In this document: positions 62,283-64,000 of the stretch, piece by piece
How positions within the stretch are numbered: the first letter of the stretch is position 1
Layout: each line of letters begins with the position of its first letter
The notes under the pieces: generated by a model
Told to the model about the DNA's origin: nothing
What the model saw: the letters and a program-made list of their open reading frames with translations, nothing else
The model's database searches: none
Source of the DNA: Ideonella alba
Lineage (GTDB): Bacteria; Pseudomonadota; Gammaproteobacteria; Burkholderiales; Burkholderiaceae_C
DNA length: 64,000 bases
Direction: 5' to 3'
Assembly (NCBI RefSeq): GCF_018069875.1
Contig: NZ_JAGQDF010000017.1
Span: 1-64,000, forward strand
Translations under genes and position numbers: made by a program

Positions 62283-63722
62283 ATGCCCAACTTCATGGCC
62301 CTCGTCCTGCCTGTCGTGTTCCTGGCGCTGGTGGCGGGACCCGCCAGTGCCGCACCAGGAGGCTGTCTGACTCGGGGCACACAAAGCGAAAATCGGCCCC
62401 AGCGAGCGGATTTTTTGCCGGATTCGCCGCCCCATAGCCGAGCTATGGGGCAAGAAGACGGTGAAAAAGCCGCCGCTGCGGTCGATTTGCAGCCGGCGAC
62501 TCCCAAGTCCGACAGCCTCCTGGACGCACCGTGGTTTGGCGGTGGCGCTCGTGCGGTGCAACGTCAAGGCGACGCCGTGGTCGGCGTTTACGTGATCAAC
62601 GAGCGGCCTGCCAGCGCTGTCGATCGGCTGCCACTGGGCAGTGTCAGCCATGTGCTGTACGCCTTTCTGCATCTGTGCGGCCCCGGTCAGGTGGCGCGTG
62701 ATGCGCAGGCCTGCCAGGGCCGGCCGGCCTTCGACGTAGTACCGCACCCCCAGCATCGCATCTTCGACGAGGCCTTCCAGCGCTTGAAGCGCCGCGATCC
62801 GCGCGTGCAGGTGTTGGCTTCGGTGGGCGGATGGGGCGGTTCTGACCCGCTGTTCCACGCCGCCAGCACCGCGGAAGGGCGTCAGGCGGTGGTGCTGGCC
62901 ATGCAGCGCTTTTTGCGTGAACACCCCGGCTTTGACGGCATCGACATCGACTGGGAGCATCCAGGCGGCAACGGCGCAGCCAATGGCGTGCAACTGGGTC
63001 ATCCCGAGGATGGGCGCCACTATGCGTTACTGATGCAGGACTTGCGTGCGGGGCTGGATGCGCTCGGCCGGGAAACCGGTCGACGCTACGGGTTGACGGT
63101 TGCCGTCAACGCCACCGCCGCTGTGCTGGACCGTATCGACTGGAGCCTTGCGGCTCCGCCGCTGGATCTGGTCTTCCTGATGACCTACGACTACCATGGC
63201 CCATGGACCGAGAAGGCGGGCCACCATGCGCCGCTGTTCAGCAGCTGGGCCGGTGCCGACGACAGCCTGGCGCAGTCGGTGGCGCACATGCGTCGTCATG
63301 GCGTACCGCTGTCCAAGCTGGTGGCCGGGGTGGCCTTTTACGGCCGCGGCTTCTCAGGCGTGAAAGACCCGCGCCCAGGGGCTGACCGCAGCGGCGTGTT
63401 TCCGATCCGCGAGGACGGCGCCATCTTTTACCGCGACCTCGCGCGACAGTACCTGGACCGGCAGGGCAGGGGCAGGGGTGGGTTCGAGACCCGATTCAGT
63501 CATGCGCAACAGGCGTGGAGCCTGTACGACTCCGCGCACCAACGCTGGATCGGGTACGACGATCCCCGCGCCGTGGCCGAAAAGGCACGCTATGCCCGCG
63601 AAGTCGGACTGGCCGGCGTGTTCGCCTGGGAGTTGAGCCAGGACAACGGCGATTTGCTCAATGCCATGAATCGTGGCAGCGGCCACCGCCTGCTGGCCCC
63701 GGAAAGCCGACAGGCGCCTTGA
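62283..63722 (+). CDS. GH18 chitinase with in-frame insert after the signal peptide
   Basis: 479 residues. Signal peptide MPNFMALVLPVVFLALVAGP-ASA, then residues 25-80 encoded by palindromic element copy 3, then the GH18 barrel: VVGVYVINERPASAVDRLPL, VLASVGGWGGSDPLFH (S-x-G-G), the catalytic signature FDGIDIDWEHPGG (D-x2-D-x-D-x-E, Glu near 224), VFLMTYDYHGPWTE, KLVAGVAFYGRGFSG and GVFAWELSQDNGDLL. It should be exported and cleave chitin. The insert replaces the very N-terminus of the mature protein and leaves the barrel untouched. Confidence 0.93.
   Translation: MPNFMALVLPVVFLALVAGPASAAPGGCLTRGTQSENRPQRADFLPDSPPHSRAMGQEDGEKAAAAVDLQPATPKSDSLLDAPWFGGGARAVQRQGDAVVGVYVINERPASAVDRLPLGSVSHVLYAFLHLCGPGQVARDAQACQGRPAFDVVPHPQHRIFDEAFQRLKRRDPRVQVLASVGGWGGSDPLFHAASTAEGRQAVVLAMQRFLREHPGFDGIDIDWEHPGGNGAANGVQLGHPEDGRHYALLMQDLRAGLDALGRETGRRYGLTVAVNATAAVLDRIDWSLAAPPLDLVFLMTYDYHGPWTEKAGHHAPLFSSWAGADDSLAQSVAHMRRHGVPLSKLVAGVAFYGRGFSGVKDPRPGADRSGVFPIREDGAIFYRDLARQYLDRQGRGRGGFETRFSHAQQAWSLYDSAHQRWIGYDDPRAVAEKARYAREVGLAGVFAWELSQDNGDLLNAMNRGSGHRLLAPESRQAP
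62355..62523 (+). repeat. 169-bp palindromic element, copy 3 (in frame in chitinase gene)
   Basis: Same element and orientation as copy 2. Its ends are CCAGGAGGCTGTC and GACAGCCTCCTGG: both outer bases differ from copies 1 and 2 (CTAG...CTAG), but in a way that keeps the two ends complementary. The open frame through it encodes RADFLPDSPPHS and MGQEDGEKAAAAVDLQPATP. Confidence 0.92.
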
Positions 63723-63779
63723 CGGCTTTGCCGATCCCGACCCTTACCCGCACAGGCAGGGACGGCTTGAGGAGTTTTC

Positions 63780-64000
63780 ATACGTTCCCGTCTCTTGCCA
63801 ATGGCTCTTGCGGCTTCATTGGCCCTGGCCACGGCCGGTGCAGTGGTAGCCCAAAACCAGGAGCCCATCCAGCCCATCGTGCCTCCCCAGCAGGTGAATT
63901 TGGGCCAGGTGGAATTGGGCAAGAAGCTGTATTTCGATCCGCGGCTGTCCAAGTCGGGATTCATTTCTTGCAACTCGTGCCACAACCTCAGCATGGGTGG
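63780..64000 (+). CDS. cytochrome c peroxidase/MauG-family protein, 5' part
   Basis: The frame runs off the window end. It encodes a signal-like segment (RSRLLPMALAASLALATAGA then VVAQ) and the family start VNLGQVELGKKLYFDPRLSK, with the first haem-binding motif CNSCH in ISCNSCHNLS. These di-haem periplasmic proteins reduce peroxide or oxidise proteins. AGGAG at 63770-63774 is ideally placed for a start at ATA 63780; the first standard starts in frame are TTG 63795 and ATG 63801, which lack a ribosome site and shorten the signal peptide. Confidence 0.85.
   Translation, partial: MRSRLLPMALAASLALATAGAVVAQNQEPIQPIVPPQQVNLGQVELGKKLYFDPRLSKSGFISCNSCHNLSMG

Noticed and set aside
1-64000. tRNA, rRNA, CRISPR array or replication origin
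   Set aside because: No cloverleaf, rRNA-like conserved stretch, regularly spaced repeat or DnaA-box cluster was noticed by eye; a tRNAscan/Infernal run would be decisive.

Overview
The window is high-GC DNA (about 65 % by eye) with short intergenic gaps and GTG/TTG starts. Its gene content suggests a betaproteobacterium of the order Burkholderiales (Leptothrix/Roseateles/Ideonella-like): a GntR-controlled chitin/GlcNAc locus, a chaperone-usher pilus with spore-coat-U (SCPU) tip proteins, HDLRQP-type hybrid kinases and a Tsr-type chemoreceptor. No rRNA, tRNA or CRISPR array was seen. The genus is an inference.

Layout. 1-2.3 kb: IS debris (IS5 fragment, decayed IS1595 element). 2.5-6.4 kb: envelope genes (PKD lipoprotein, CHAP-amidase lipoprotein, small secreted proteins). 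6.8-10.1 kb: two proteins that look like GGDEF/EAL modules without catalytic motifs. 10.5-17.9 kb: a minus-strand chaperone-usher pilus operon (two pilins, chaperone, usher, tip adhesin, decayed second tip adhesin). 18.5-30.0 kb: a signalling cluster with two tandem hybrid kinases sharing a nearly identical 1.3-kb half, two receiver-GGDEF proteins, a LytTR regulator, and three proteins that look like enzymes stripped of their catalytic residues (IS4 transposase, EarP, LytS). 30.2-34.9 kb: a 1574-residue PD-(D/E)xK nuclease-STAND NTPase, the best candidate for an undescribed (probably antiphage) system. 35-38.7 kb: chemoreceptor, then an IS4-family element abutting a truncated integrase. 39.1-45.9 kb: alpha/beta hydrolase, GlxA-type regulator, CMD-family protein, flavin monooxygenase, and a hydrolase-acyl-CoA ligase fusion. 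45.9-48.4 kb: SEC-C protein, IS21 remnant, TPR protein.

48.5-63.7 kb is a coherent chitin/GlcNAc regulon. A GH18 chitinase and a GH16-like enzyme degrade polymer. A TonB receptor and an AmpG-like permease import products. A GH3 hexosaminidase, GlcNAc kinase, NagA deacetylase and SIS-type GlcN6P deaminase convert them to fructose-6-phosphate. A GntR/UTRA repressor lies in the nagK operon. The 14-bp motif TGGTAnTAAAGTGG occurs at the three promoters of this locus and overlaps the -10 box at two of them. A tryptophan-halogenase-like protein and a cupin-8 protein are embedded in it. A 169-bp palindromic element occurs three times in 46-63 kb; two copies sit in frame inside the deaminase and chitinase genes. 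The window ends in a cytochrome c peroxidase-like gene whose best start codon is ATA.
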